DNA of 64,000 nt from Oscillospiraceae bacterium. Its GTDB lineage: Bacteria > Bacillota > Clostridia > Oscillospirales > Acutalibacteraceae. Location: contig CAJTCU010000015.1 in assembly GCA_910574935.1 (NCBI GenBank), forward strand, positions 1 through 64,000, written 5' to 3'. Below are positions 44,466 to 57,140 of the stretch, piece after piece. Made by a program: the position numbers and the translations under genes. Under the pieces are notes generated by a model. That model had not been told where the DNA came from. It ran no database searches and was given only the letters and a program-made list of their open reading frames with translations. The stretch's first letter is position 1. Every line of letters starts with the position of its first letter.

Positions 44466-45632
44466 ATGGCGGAAAAAAAACAGCCCCCCATCAGCACCCG
44501 TGCCAACGGAAAGCCGGAGGACAAGGCGAAAGCCCTGGAAACCGCTCTTGGGCAAATAAAGAAGCAGTTTGGCGAGGGGGCTGTGATGATTTTGGGGCAG
44601 AACTCTGTTCTCAACCTAGAGGCCATTCCCACTGGCTCCCTTTCCCTAGATCTGGCCCTTGGCATTGGCGGGCTGCCCAGGGGGAGAATTGTGGAGATAT
44701 ACGGCCCGGAATCCTCTGGCAAAACCACCCTGGCCCTGCACTGTGTGGCTGAAGGGCAAAAGCTGGGGGGCAACGCCGCTTTTATTGATGTGGAGCACGC
44801 CCTGGACCCGGTTTATGCCGGAAACCTGGGGGTGGATGTGGAAAACCTGCTGGTCTCCCAGCCGGACACCGGCGAGCAGGCCCTGGAGATTACAGAGGCC
44901 CTGGTGCGGTCCAACGCCATTGACGTGATTGTAGTAGACTCCGTGGCCGCCTTGGTGCCCCGGGCTGAGATTGAGGGGGAGATGGGCGATACCCACGTAG
45001 GCCTGCAGGCCCGCCTGATGAGCCAGGCCCTGCGCAAGCTGGCAGGGGCCATTTCCAAGTCCAACTGTGTGGCCATTTTTATCAATCAGCTGCGGGAAAA
45101 GGTGGGCATTGTCTATGGCAACCCCGAGGTGACCCCTGGCGGCCGGGCCCTGAAGTTCTATTCCTCGGTGCGCATTGACGTGCGCAAGGGCGAGGTTCTG
45201 AAAAGCGGCACGGATATTATTGGCTCTCACACCAAGGCCCGGGTGGTGAAGAATAAAGTGGCCCCGCCTTTCCGCACAGCGGAGTTTGACGTGCTGTATG
45301 GGCAGGGGATTTCCCGCACCGGCGAGCTGGTGGATATTGCTGTTCAGCTGGATATTGTCCAGAAAAGCGGCTCCTGGTTTTCTTACGATGGCCAGCGCAT
45401 TGGCCAGGGCAGGGACAAGGTGAAGGACTTTCTGACAGCCAATACCGATGTGGCCGGGCAGATTGAGGCAAAGGTGCGGGAGAATGTGGACAAGCTTTTT
45501 GCCAAAAGCGGCCCCAAAACCAAACCGGTAGCAGCCCCAGTAGCGCAGCCGGCTGCCCCGGCCGAGGAAGGCCCTGCTCGGCGGGTGGTAGACGAGTCTG
45601 TAATCGACATTGAAGTGGATGACGACGAATGA
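44466..45632 (+). CDS. recA: recombinase RecA
   Basis: 388 residues, GGAGG before ATG. Strand exchange and LexA co-protease. Walker [44 protein letters not shown]; the DNA-binding loop [39 protein letters not shown]. The acidic C-terminal tail ends EVDDDE. The last base triplet overlaps the recX ATG. No gene lies in the 600 bases upstream, which hold a repeat and the promoter. Confidence 0.98.
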   Translation: MAEKKQPPISTRANGKPEDKAKALETALGQIKKQFGEGAVMILGQNSVLNLEAIPTGSLSLDLALGIGGLPRGRIVEIYGPESSGKTTLALHCVAEGQKLGGNAAFIDVEHALDPVYAGNLGVDVENLLVSQPDTGEQALEITEALVRSNAIDVIVVDSVAALVPRAEIEGEMGDTHVGLQARLMSQALRKLAGAISKSNCVAIFINQLREKVGIVYGNPEVTPGGRALKFYSSVRIDVRKGEVLKSGTDIIGSHTKARVVKNKVAPPFRTAEFDVLYGQGISRTGELVDIAVQLDIVQKSGSWFSYDGQRIGQGRDKVKDFLTANTDVAGQIEAKVRENVDKLFAKSGPKTKPVAAPVAQPAAPAEEGPARRVVDESVIDIEVDDDE

Positions 45633-46246
45633 TGGAGCTAACCGCCGCCGAGCCCAGACGAAAGGGCCTGACCCAGCTGTACATAGACGGAGAGGCCGCC
45701 GTAAAGGTGGACGCAGAGATTTTTTTGTTGTCCAAGCTGAAGCCAGGAGACCAGCTGACCGATGAAGAGCTGCACGAGCTGATACAAGCCTCTGACGCCC
45801 GCCGGGCCAAGGAAAAGGCCCTGTACCTGCTGGAGCATCGAAACCACTCAAAAAAAGAGCTGACAGAGAAGATTGCCCGCACGGCGGCTTCTCGAGAAGC
45901 TGCCCAGGCCGCGGCCGACCATATGGAGGAGCTGGGCCTGGTAGACGACCAGGCCTTTGCCAGAAGCTATGCCAAGGACTTGTTCACCCGCAAGCGCTGG
46001 GGGCCTCTGCGGGTAAAGCAGGAGCTTCGGCAAAAGGGGATTGACCCAGAGCTGATCCAGGAGCTACTGGAGGAATATGGGGACGAGGAGCAGCAGCTAG
46101 AGAGTCTGAGGGCTGTGCTGGAGAAAAAGTATCCAGGCTGGCAGGAGGATGAAAAGATCCATCGCCGGGCCTATGCTGGGTTGCAGCGGCTGGGGTACAG
46201 TTACCAGCAGATTCGAGAGGGCATGAGCGGCCAGTGGGAGGACTGA
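45629..46246 (+). CDS. recX: RecA regulator RecX
   Basis: 205 residues, ATGA overlap with recA. Three tandem three-helix repeats: [20 protein letters not shown] (first), [22 protein letters not shown] with [21 protein letters not shown] (second), and [19 protein letters not shown] (third). RecX blocks RecA filament growth. Position directly after recA confirms the assignment. A terminator follows. Confidence 0.95.
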   Translation: MMELTAAEPRRKGLTQLYIDGEAAVKVDAEIFLLSKLKPGDQLTDEELHELIQASDARRAKEKALYLLEHRNHSKKELTEKIARTAASREAAQAAADHMEELGLVDDQAFARSYAKDLFTRKRWGPLRVKQELRQKGIDPELIQELLEEYGDEEQQLESLRAVLEKKYPGWQEDEKIHRRAYAGLQRLGYSYQQIREGMSGQWED

Positions 46247-46287
46247 GGCAGGCTGCCGCTGGGACTTATGCAGGGGAATAAAAAATT

Positions 46288-46325
46288 AGCGGGAAAGGCC
46301 CTTTTGGGTGCCTCTCCCGCTTTTT
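46288..46325 (+). terminator. terminator of recA-recX
   Basis: AGCGGGA-AAGGC / GCCT-CTCCCGCT hairpin followed by TTTTT. The next 265 bases, up to the glycosyltransferase stop, hold GC-rich repeats but no gene. Confidence 0.8.
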
Positions 46326-46594
46326 CGCGTAGAGCGTTTATTTTAGTTTAGGACGTGAAGGGCGCCTTCTTTTGGGAAGGGGCTCGGTTTGCCCGCTCTT
46401 TTTTAGTTCGCGCCGCCTTGGCTTTTTATCTGTTCACGCAATTCAAAAGAGGGGGTTCACCACCTTTGAACCAGGCAGCTTTACTGCTTTTTAAGTGCGT
46501 TTACCTTATAGGGCAAGGCCGTGGGATCTCTGCCCCATACCCTGAAAGGGGGGAAGTTCGCCCTTCTCTCTGGCGGCTTCGCCTGGCGCTTTTG

Positions 46595-49500
46595 TTAGGG
46601 CGAACTAAAGAACCAGCTCTTCATCAGCTCCAGAGCATTGGCGTAGTCGTGGGTGGTGGGCTTGCCGGAAATCACCGGGAAATATACCATGAACAGCACC
46701 AGGCACAGGACCGAGAACGCGCCCATACACAGGGGCGCCAGCTGCACCTGGATTTTTCCGCCCAAAACCACCTGGCTGCCCAGCCGGGTCTGGTTGGTCA
46801 ACCATTCCACACAGGCGGCTAAGGCCACTACCAAGAAGGGTACAGCAGTGAAATAGTGGTAGATAAAGGTCAGCCGGGGCACCAGTACCCAGGGCATGTA
46901 TACTGCCAAAAAGCCCGTCAGGGCCACAGCGCATGCCATACGGCGCTGCTTGAACCAGAGCAGGGCCGCGAACAGTGCGGCGGGGATGCAGCTCCACCAC
47001 AGCAGAGGGTTGCCTACAGCAGAGATGGTGCTGTACTGTCCCTGGGCGTTGCAGGGGTCGCTGCTAAAGTACCAGATGGGCCGGAAATCCACCGGCCACT
47101 CGTACCAGGGCGAAGCGAAGTCGTGGGTTGCCACCAGTTTGGAGTGGTAGTTGAACATGCTGGTCTGGTAGTTTACAAAGGCGTCAAACATATGGTCCAC
47201 ATTGTGGGCCAGGGTGGTCATGGGCAGATAGGCGGCAAAGTAAATGCCAAAGGGAATGGCGATAAACAACAGGCAGCACCAAGCGCACAGCTGGCCGCAG
47301 CGCCGCAGCACCGGCTGGGTGGAGCGGTGGCCCCGGCTCTCGTAACGGTAGGTCTCTATCAGCTTGCCAAAGAACAGCACAGCCAGGCCCACGGCCCCGT
47401 AGGCGGCGGTCCACTTGCTGGCCACACCCAGGCCCATAAAGATGCCGCTAAGGGCCAGGGGGATCAGCAGCGAGGACAGTTTGGCTTTCAAAATATCCTG
47501 GCGGATAAAAGCCACCATGGCGTCGTACATCAGAAGCAGGAAGAATACCGCATAGGTATCAATGGTGGCAATGCGGGTCTGGGTAAAGTGCATGAAGTCA
47601 AAGGCAAAGAGAAGCGTGGCCATGCCGCAAAGCCAGGTGCGGCCAAAGAGCTGCTTGCACAGATGGTAGAGAACGGGCAGCATTAAAACCCCAAACAGCG
47701 TGCCCATAAACCGCCAGCCAAAGGGGTTCATGCCAAACATGCGGATGCCCAGGGAGATGATGTGCTTGCCCAGAGGCGGGTGGGTGCTCTCGTAGGGCTC
47801 TAGGCCCAGGATATGTTCATAGGCCGTGCGGCCGTGGTAGATCTCGTCGAAGTAGCTGGAATTCTCGTAGGTCTTATAGGCTGGCACTGTGTCCTGCTCG
47901 TCCACCAGAGCCTGGGCCCCGGCTTCGCCCTGAATCGTAACAGCGGGGACCTTCTCCGCGCCAGTGGGCCGGATGGAGGCCTCGAACAGAGCCACCGAGC
48001 CATCCAGGGCCGTTAGCCGCACAAAGCGGCCGGGCACAGTCAGGACCTTCGTTTTCCAGGCGAACACATAGTCCTTGCTGGCTTCGCCGCAGTCTTCCCA
48101 GTAGACCCCGTCTTGGCTGGACTCAATACGCATGGAGGAGCCCACCCGGGCGGCATAATGGTTGGCGTCGGGAACCAGGCCCGGCAGGTAGACCAGCTCA
48201 TAGCAGGTCACGTCCGCCTCCAGCACCACGCTCTCGCCTTCCTCTGGGGTCCAGGCAGTTTGGGGCATTACGGTGCCTCCCAGCCGCCAAAAGGCCACCA
48301 GGGCATAGACCAGGGTTACAGCCGCCATGACAATCCAGTCCGGCAGTTTCATGCGTTTATCAATGTCTGGCTCTGGCCGGCGGTTTTCTAGCCAGGACTG
48401 GGGAGCAGGAGCCCGCTTGGCTTGGCTGCTTTTACCCTTGCCGCCCTTCTTTCCTTTTTTTCCCATTTTGGCAGACTCCTTCTTTTGCGGGGCCCCGGCC
48501 TCCACAATTTTTTCTTTAATATAGATTTGGTAATCCACCCACAGCAGGTAGCCCAGGGCAACCATCTGCAAGGCGGAAATGGCCACGCTGGCCGCGGCGT
48601 TGGGGTCATAAGAAGAGGGGCCGAACTCTCGGAACATCCACAGCACATAGTCCACATTTAGATAGTTGGCGCCTGCCATTAGCCCAAAGGCCCACAGCTG
48701 CCGGCGGTCCCGGGTGAACACAAAGCACAGCAGCACAAAGAGGAAAGCTGGGAACAGGTAGCGCTCGTGCATTTTTACCCCGAAAATATACATAATGCCC
48801 ATGAGCACCCCCGGTGCGGCAAAGAGCACGTCCTTGCGCTTAGAGAGGAACATCAGCGCGCCGCAGACCCCGGTGGCGGCAATGGGCGCGGCCACGGTAA
48901 GCAGGGCGCCGGTCAGGCCGTGGGGCAGGCTCCGCCAGTTCCACTTGATCAGGGACCAGAAGTTACAGGCATTGATGCTATAGTAGTCGTAGTAGTTCAG
49001 GGTGGACTGGTACTTGGCAATCAGCCAGGCGTAGTCAAAGTTTTTGGTAAAGGGCGTGGCCACCAACAAAATGGCCGCCAGGGCACAGACCACCCCAAGG
49101 CCCAGGCCCAGCCAACGCTTCCGCTTGATGGCGAAGAACAGGTATAGGGGGGCAAACACCAGCATTTGGGGCTTAAAGATGACAGCCACCCCATATAGAA
49201 GCCCAGAGCAGACATAGCGCTCGGCGTAGAGCAGGAGCACAGAGGCCAGCAGGATCATGGTGCAAAAGGAGTCTGCCTGGCCCCACATGGCGGAGTTCAC
49301 AAATACCCCTGGGCAGAACAGGTATGCCGCCGCGGCGAACAGGCCCATAAGGTCCCCCAGCTTTTTCCGGCCCAGGTACAGCACCGCGCCGCCGCAGAGC
49401 AGGTCGGCCAGAATAGAGGGCAGTTTCATTACCATGGTATAGGTCTGGCCCTCTATGGCAAAGCAGAAAAACTGACGGATCTTTTCCAGCAGAGCCAGCA

Positions 49501-49783
49501 CGTACAGATAGCCGGGGGGATAGTCCAGGAAGATGTCCTGCTGGTAGATCTCTCCAAAGCCCACCCGGGCGGTGATTTCGCCCCAAGACTTAAAGGTGCC
49601 GATGTCCACCGAGAAGCCGTCCGAGGTATAGGCCAAAATCAGCCGCATGGTAAGGGCCGCCAAAAAGAGCAGTCCCGTCCAAATTCCAAAAACCGGCAGG
49701 CGTTCCTCTTTTTTGGTTTTGGCAAAGGATATGGCCAAAACCCCCATGCCAAACCCCGCGCAAAGCATAACAGAACTTAACAT
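46595..49783 (-). CDS. two-module GT-C membrane glycosyltransferase (PMT family)
   Basis: 1062 residues from ATG 49783 (AAGGGG 8 bases before). Module 1 (about 1-430) is a multi-pass GT-C enzyme with acidic loop FSVDIGTFKSWGEI and FLDYPPGYLYVLAL. A Lys-rich linker (KKESAKMGKKGKKGGKGK, near 440) leads to module 2. Module 2 has a first membrane helix, an outer beta-rich insert near 510-620 that looks carbohydrate-binding, then the PMT signature SYFDEIYHGRTAYEHIL near 642 and THPPLGKHIISLGIRM. I infer transfer of a sugar from a lipid carrier to surface proteins such as the SLH proteins here. The substrate is not proved. Confidence 0.85.
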   Translation of the reverse strand: MLSSVMLCAGFGMGVLAISFAKTKKEERLPVFGIWTGLLFLAALTMRLILAYTSDGFSVDIGTFKSWGEITARVGFGEIYQQDIFLDYPPGYLYVLALLEKIRQFFCFAIEGQTYTMVMKLPSILADLLCGGAVLYLGRKKLGDLMGLFAAAAYLFCPGVFVNSAMWGQADSFCTMILLASVLLLYAERYVCSGLLYGVAVIFKPQMLVFAPLYLFFAIKRKRWLGLGLGVVCALAAILLVATPFTKNFDYAWLIAKYQSTLNYYDYYSINACNFWSLIKWNWRSLPHGLTGALLTVAAPIAATGVCGALMFLSKRKDVLFAAPGVLMGIMYIFGVKMHERYLFPAFLFVLLCFVFTRDRRQLWAFGLMAGANYLNVDYVLWMFREFGPSSYDPNAAASVAISALQMVALGYLLWVDYQIYIKEKIVEAGAPQKKESAKMGKKGKKGGKGKSSQAKRAPAPQSWLENRRPEPDIDKRMKLPDWIVMAAVTLVYALVAFWRLGGTVMPQTAWTPEEGESVVLEADVTCYELVYLPGLVPDANHYAARVGSSMRIESSQDGVYWEDCGEASKDYVFAWKTKVLTVPGRFVRLTALDGSVALFEASIRPTGAEKVPAVTIQGEAGAQALVDEQDTVPAYKTYENSSYFDEIYHGRTAYEHILGLEPYESTHPPLGKHIISLGIRMFGMNPFGWRFMGTLFGVLMLPVLYHLCKQLFGRTWLCGMATLLFAFDFMHFTQTRIATIDTYAVFFLLLMYDAMVAFIRQDILKAKLSSLLIPLALSGIFMGLGVASKWTAAYGAVGLAVLFFGKLIETYRYESRGHRSTQPVLRRCGQLCAWCCLLFIAIPFGIYFAAYLPMTTLAHNVDHMFDAFVNYQTSMFNYHSKLVATHDFASPWYEWPVDFRPIWYFSSDPCNAQGQYSTISAVGNPLLWWSCIPAALFAALLWFKQRRMACAVALTGFLAVYMPWVLVPRLTFIYHYFTAVPFLVVALAACVEWLTNQTRLGSQVVLGGKIQVQLAPLCMGAFSVLCLVLFMVYFPVISGKPTTHDYANALELMKSWFFSSP

Positions 49784-49799
49784 TTCATTTCCCCTTTCA

Positions 49800-49860
49800 A
49801 AGATCGTGGGGTTCCACCCCACACCCCGCAAACTTTTTGAAAAAAGTTTGATCAAAAACT
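49800..49860. repeat. palindromes upstream of the glycosyltransferase
   Basis: GTGGGGTTCCACCCCAC and AAACTTTTTGAAAAAAGTTT side by side, then CAAAAACTTTTACTCCGG; the same phrase type as at 32.37 and 36.86 kb. No gene between 49784 and 50215. Confidence 0.5.
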
Positions 49861-50051
49861 TTTACTCCGGCTTATTCAGTTTCCAGCCCGTTAGCTCCTG
49901 CCACGAGCTGATAGGGAGGCTTTGGTTCCCGTGCCCAGCCAGAGCCGCATAGGTCAAAATCGTCCCCAATAAAAACCGGCCGGCCAACGGCGGAGGCCGG
50001 TGCTGCCAAGGAAAAGAACCCCAGTGGCATGAATGAAAATTTCAAAACATA

Positions 50052-53260
<3,209 letters not shown>

Positions 53261-53264
53261 TAGA

Positions 53265-53350
53265 GAAAGCGTAAAAGAGGCGGACCTGTTGCGCGACAAA
53301 GGGGCCTAGCGCCCCTTGACCGCGTTCGCCCTTCGCGTTCCCCTCTTTAC
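53265..53350. repeat. structured spacer after lacZ
   Basis: GTAAAAGAGG near 53271 pairs with CCTCTTTAC near 53342, and an inner hairpin AAGGGGC-CTA-GCGCCCCTT resembles one at 26.66 kb. It may act as terminator or processing site. Confidence 0.45.
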
Positions 53351-53377
53351 CCGCGTACTCTAACCAAGAAAGGAAGT

Positions 53378-53494
53378 ATGAGCCATGACAAGCACAAAAG
53401 AGAGTGTGGCAAACCGGGAGGTCGGCCACAAATAAACTTCATCACGGTGGCAAGGACCTCCCATAGAAGGCATTTTATGGAGGAGACCACTTGA
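53378..53494 (+). CDS. short upstream ORF coupled to the RNHCP gene
   Basis: 38 residues from ATG 53378, with AAAGGAAG before it; sequence starts MSHDKHKRECGKPGGRPQIN and ends SHRRHFMEETT. It is very basic. Its TGA (53492-53494) overlaps the TTG start of the next gene (TTGA), and the next gene's GGAGGAG ribosome binding site lies inside it. This layout suggests a leader peptide or coupled small protein. Not recognised. Confidence 0.5.
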   Translation: MSHDKHKRECGKPGGRPQINFITVARTSHRRHFMEETT

Positions 53495-53922
53495 ACCGAG
53501 AAAACAAACGAAGAAAGTATGAAAACGGCTATTTCCAGAACCATCCCTGTAACGACAGCTTTACCTGTAAAGTATGTGGACGGCTGGTGACCCCCGAGGC
53601 CGCCGGTACCCAGCACCGCAACCACTGTCCTAACTGCCTTTCCAGCCTGCATGTAGATAACGAGCCCGGAGACCGGGCCGCGGACTGCGGCAGCGTGATG
53701 GAGCCCGTAGGCGTGTGGGTGCGTAAAAATGGCGAGTGGGCCATTATCCACCGGTGCAGGCGCTGCGGGCACTTTAGCTCCAACCGGGTGGCAGCGGACG
53801 ACAATCCTATGAAGCTGATGTCCATTGCCATGAAGCCCCTGGCCCAGCCGCCTTTTCCCCTGGAACGCGTGGAGGAAATGACCCGGCTGATGGGTGGAGA
53901 GGGGGAATTGCCGAAAAAATAG
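53491..53922 (+). CDS. RNHCP-domain protein
   Basis: 143 residues from TTG 53491 with GGAGGAG upstream. Two zinc-type cysteine pairs: FTCKVCGRLV with NHCPNCLSSLH, and HRCRRCGHFSSNRVAADDNP near residue 90. The TQHRNHCPNCL string is the family name motif. Function unknown; a small zinc-binding protein. It precedes a TIM-barrel isomerase gene by 15 bases. Confidence 0.88.
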   Translation: MNRENKRRKYENGYFQNHPCNDSFTCKVCGRLVTPEAAGTQHRNHCPNCLSSLHVDNEPGDRAADCGSVMEPVGVWVRKNGEWAIIHRCRRCGHFSSNRVAADDNPMKLMSIAMKPLAQPPFPLERVEEMTRLMGGEGELPKK

Positions 53923-53937
53923 AAGGAGGAAGCCTTT

Positions 53938-54846
53938 ATGAAACTTGGAATCATTATGCCCCCTGCCCCGGAAAGCTTTGAAAAGGCCAAGGAAATGGGA
54001 CTGGACTTTATAGAGTTTGACTGCAATCCGCCCGAGTTTTTCGGCCAGCCGGCCAGCGCCCTGCTGGAGAAAAAGGAGGCCCTAAAGGCCGCCAGCGAGA
54101 GCACGGGCGTAGAGGTGGGGGCGGTGGGCCGCTGGGCCAGCCATATTCTGGATGAAACGGGAGAAGTGATTCCCCAGGAGTGGGAAGAGGTCAAAAACGT
54201 CATCGATTTCGGCGGGTACTTGGGCGCCAAGCACTATCTGTGCAGCGTAGCCTATGTGAAGGAGCTCTCCTACTATAAGAACATCACCGCAGCCATTAAG
54301 GTGCTGCGGCAGATTGTGGCCTATGCCAAAGAGCGGGGCATGCAGACCGCCATTGTCAACTGCTTGATGGGTGACAACTACATCCGCACCCCCGAGCAGT
54401 GGAAGTTGGTGCTGGACGAGGTACCCGGCCTGGGCATTAAGTATGACCCCTCCCACAGCTTTGTCCACGGGGGCCAAAAGGGCCTGTACCTGGAAGAGGG
54501 CCTGGAGTGGGGCGCACACTTTACCTACTGCCACATTAAAGGCGTCATTCAGCGGGGAGACTCGGACGAGGTCCAGATGTGGAAAACCATGGGCTTTTTA
54601 AAGGCTCATCCGGAACTGAAGGACGAGCTGCTGCCAAAGATTTTTGGTGGGAATAATCACTACGATAACCCTCCGGCTGGCATTGATGTAATAAACTGGC
54701 GGGCGTTCTTTGCCATTCTCTATAAGTACGGCTACGACGGATACTTGGCCATAGAGCCCCACTCTGCCACCTGGCAGGGGGAAAAGGGGGATAAGGGTGT
54801 AAAGTATACCATTAAATATATTCGGGATCTGATGATTCTGGATTAA
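53938..54846 (+). CDS. sugar phosphate isomerase/epimerase-like TIM-barrel protein
   Basis: 302 residues, AAGGAGG 7 bases before ATG. Xylose-isomerase-like barrel: AKEMGLDFIEFDCNPPEFFG, VGAVGRWASHILDETG, AKHYLCSVAYVKE, LGIKYDPSHSFVHGGQ (metal-type Asp/His), FTYCHIKG, and YDGYLAIEPHSATWQ with the last Glu/His. Acts on an unknown sugar or polyol. Co-transcription with the RNHCP gene is likely. Confidence 0.85.
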   Translation: MKLGIIMPPAPESFEKAKEMGLDFIEFDCNPPEFFGQPASALLEKKEALKAASESTGVEVGAVGRWASHILDETGEVIPQEWEEVKNVIDFGGYLGAKHYLCSVAYVKELSYYKNITAAIKVLRQIVAYAKERGMQTAIVNCLMGDNYIRTPEQWKLVLDEVPGLGIKYDPSHSFVHGGQKGLYLEEGLEWGAHFTYCHIKGVIQRGDSDEVQMWKTMGFLKAHPELKDELLPKIFGGNNHYDNPPAGIDVINWRAFFAILYKYGYDGYLAIEPHSATWQGEKGDKGVKYTIKYIRDLMILD

Positions 54847-54847
54847 A

Positions 54848-55020
54848 GGCAATACCGCACAATTCTAAGTACCGTATTGCGCAGTCAGATTTTTCGTGAG
54901 AGTGTACAGACTGAGCGCCGTCAGTCTCACCATTGACAAGCGAAAGCTGTGCGCTATCACGGAAAATGTGCAAGCAAGACGGTGCTTAAGGCGCCAGCCG
55001 CGAATGGTGCGGTGTTGCCT
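54848..55020 (+). mobile_element. MITE-2 copy
   Basis: About 173 bp, GGCAATACCGCACAATTCTA at the left and CGAATGGTGCGGTGTTGCCT at the right, with the shared interior (GAAAGCTGTGCGCTATCACG). Directly after the isomerase gene stop. Confidence 0.7.
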
Positions 55021-55037
55021 AAAAAGTAAGAGCGCGA

Positions 55038-55066
55038 AAGGCCTCCGGTTTTATGCCGGAGGCCTT
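55038..55066 (+). terminator. terminator after the isomerase operon
   Basis: AAGGCCTCCGG / CCGGAGGCCTT perfect stem followed by GTTATTT. Confidence 0.8.
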
Positions 55067-55185
55067 GTTATTTGAAAAATTTACATTGCCGCGTATTTTT
55101 TGCGGACAAAGGGGCAAAGCTAAGGGAAGAAAAAATTTGGGCCACGAAAAATATTGTGCCCAAAGCGGAAAGAAGGAGAATATTC

Positions 55186-55524
55186 ATGCTAAAGAAGCGT
55201 TTCATTCTGTTTGCCCTGTGTGCTGGGCTGGCGGTTCTGCTTACAGGCTGCGGAAACGGGAGAGTAGAGAGTACGGTTTCTGACGTGATTTCTAAGGCAG
55301 GCGAAGAGCTGGACGATGCCGTTAGCCGGGTGGAGTCCGCAGTGGACTCCATGTTTGAGGACGACTCCCGGACCGAGGACAGCCGCCTAGACAGTGGCCT
55401 GGAAAGCGGCGGGAACCTGGACTCTGACCTGGCCGACGACGGCATTGTAGACGATGAGGGGTCGGACCCTTCGCTGCCAGAGAGCAGTGAGGACGACAAC
55501 GGAATTCAGCCCAGGACCCGATAA
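55186..55524 (+). CDS. small acidic lipoprotein
   Basis: 112 residues from ATG 55186 (AGAAGGAG before). A lipoprotein signal peptide with lipobox LLTGC (MLKKRFILFALCAGLAVLLTGC in outline), then a mature part rich in Asp, Glu and Ser (EELDDAVSRVESAVDSMFED and onward). No known domain. It would be tethered to the outer face of the membrane and strongly acidic. A clear terminator follows. Confidence 0.8.
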   Translation: MLKKRFILFALCAGLAVLLTGCGNGRVESTVSDVISKAGEELDDAVSRVESAVDSMFEDDSRTEDSRLDSGLESGGNLDSDLADDGIVDDEGSDPSLPESSEDDNGIQPRTR

Positions 55525-55540
55525 GAAAAAAGGTCAAAGC

Positions 55541-55574
55541 AAAACCGCTCCCAGGAAATGGGGGCGGTTTTTTT
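55541..55574 (+). terminator. terminator of the lipoprotein gene
   Basis: AAAACCGC-T-CCC / GGGGGCGGTTTT hairpin with TTTTTTTT. Confidence 0.85.
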
Positions 55575-55580
55575 AGTATA

Positions 55581-55739
55581 GGCAATACCGCACCATTCTA
55601 AGCACCGTATTGCGCAGTCAGATTTTTCGTGAGAGTGTACAGATTGAGCGCCATCAATCTCACCATTGACCAGCGAAAGCTGTGCGCTATCACGGAAAAT
55701 GTGCAAGCAAGACGGCGCTTAGAATGGTGCGGGGTTGCC
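55581..55739 (+). mobile_element. MITE-2 copy (159 bp, TA-flanked)
   Basis: GGCAATACCGCACCATTCTAAG at the left pairs with CTTAGAATGGTGCGGGGTTGCC at the right (shown in parts of the 22-base ends); TA at 55579-55580 and 55740-55741. It is the shortest and most symmetrical copy. Confidence 0.75.
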
Positions 55740-55835
55740 TATATATTTTTGTTGGGCGGATAGGTCCCAAAAGTTTTAGGCTGGTGAACCTAGGATGTGT
55801 GGGGGAAAGCGGGCGGAAAGGCTTTTTTTGGGGGG

Positions 55836-57140
55836 CTAAGAAATTTTTTTAAAAACATTCCTTAACCCGCCGGAGGCGTCTCCCCGCAACGAGAAGTAGA
55901 ACAGTGCCGCCAGGTTTGGCAGAGCCATGAGGCCGTTAAAAGCGTCGCCCAGCTGGAACACCGTCCCCAGGGGCAGCAGGCAGCCCAGAGCCGCCGCCAA
56001 AGCCGCCGCCGGGGCGTAGGACTGGCGCAGCAGCCGGCCCTTTACCAAATAAAAGAGCCCCTCCCGGCCATAACAACACCAAGCGGTGACCGTGGCCAGG
56101 GCGAACAGCGCCGTGCAGGCGGACACCGCCCAGCCGCCCCATTTCCCCAGGGCTGCCTGGTAGGCAGCAAAGGTTATCTCGGCTCCCTGGCGGTCTGCCG
56201 TACCCGCGCATAAAATACACAGGCCGGTTACAGTGCACATAACAATGGTATCCGCGAACACCTGGAAAATGCCCATGCACCCCGCTTCGCCAGGGCTGTG
56301 GCCCCGTAGGTCCTGGTAGGCAAAAGCTGAGCTGCCCAGCCCGGCCTCGTTGGTAAACACGCCCCGGGACACCCCGGCTTTCATGGCCAATAGCATTCCC
56401 GCGGTTCCGCCGGCACCGGCCTTCCATTGGAAGGCTCCGGAAAAAATGGCCTCTAAGGCTTTGGGCAGATTACTCCTGAATACCCATAAAACCCCCAGCG
56501 AGGCGGCAAAAAACAGCAGGGTCATGGCAGGCACCAGCTTTTCTGTGACTTTCATGGCTCGGGCAAGACCCCCTTTGGCCACAAAAAAGACCAACCCGCC
56601 TACCGCGGCGGCCGTGGCCAGCGGCGGCACGCCCAGCCCCCGGCAAGCGGCGGAGAGGGCGTTGGTTTGCACCATATTCCCCATGCCAAGGGAGGATAGA
56701 CAGCACCCCGCCGCGTAGATAGCGGCCAGGGGCCGGCCCACTTTTTCTATGTAGGATAAGGGCCCGGGCCCGCTGTTTACTTTCCGGTGTTTGGCGGCCA
56801 AATAGTTTTCGGCGCAAATGGTCATCATGCCCAGCAGCGCTGAAATCCACATCCAAAACAGCGCGCCTGGCCCGCCCACATGGATGGCGGCCGCCACCCC
56901 CACGATGTTTCCCGTGCCGATGGAACCAGCCAGGGCCGTAGAAATAGCCTGAAAGCGGGTGGAGCCCTCCTGGGTCTGCTGGGCAGTACCGCCCACTGAA
57001 GCCCGCATCCACCGGGCAGCACAGCGCAGCTGAAAGAAACCGCTGATCAAGGAAAAGTGCAGCCCAGCTGCCACAATAAGACTGAGAACAGGCCAGCCCC
57101 ACAGGACCCGGCTGAAAATTTCCAGTAGATCAATCCTCAT
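55836..57140 (-). CDS. sodium:alanine symporter (AGCS family)
   Basis: 434 residues from ATG 57140, overlapping the amidase stop by 11 bases. Polytopic membrane transporter. Family motifs are FQAISTALAGSIGTGNIVGVAAAI, GGPGALFWMWISALLGMMTICAENYLA, GVFTNEAGLGSSAFAYQ and ADTIVMCTVTGLCIL. It should import alanine or glycine with Na+. Placement after an amidase and a deacetylase hints at recovery of wall-derived alanine, which is inference. Confidence 0.92.
   Translation of the reverse strand: MRIDLLEIFSRVLWGWPVLSLIVAAGLHFSLISGFFQLRCAARWMRASVGGTAQQTQEGSTRFQAISTALAGSIGTGNIVGVAAAIHVGGPGALFWMWISALLGMMTICAENYLAAKHRKVNSGPGPLSYIEKVGRPLAAIYAAGCCLSSLGMGNMVQTNALSAACRGLGVPPLATAAAVGGLVFFVAKGGLARAMKVTEKLVPAMTLLFFAASLGVLWVFRSNLPKALEAIFSGAFQWKAGAGGTAGMLLAMKAGVSRGVFTNEAGLGSSAFAYQDLRGHSPGEAGCMGIFQVFADTIVMCTVTGLCILCAGTADRQGAEITFAAYQAALGKWGGWAVSACTALFALATVTAWCCYGREGLFYLVKGRLLRQSYAPAAALAAALGCLLPLGTVFQLGDAFNGLMALPNLAALFYFSLRGDASGGLRNVFKKIS

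Noticed and set aside
44646-45851. A 401-codon minus-strand frame opposite recA
   Set aside because: recA is complete with all motifs on the plus strand; the antisense frame has no domain or ribosome binding site.
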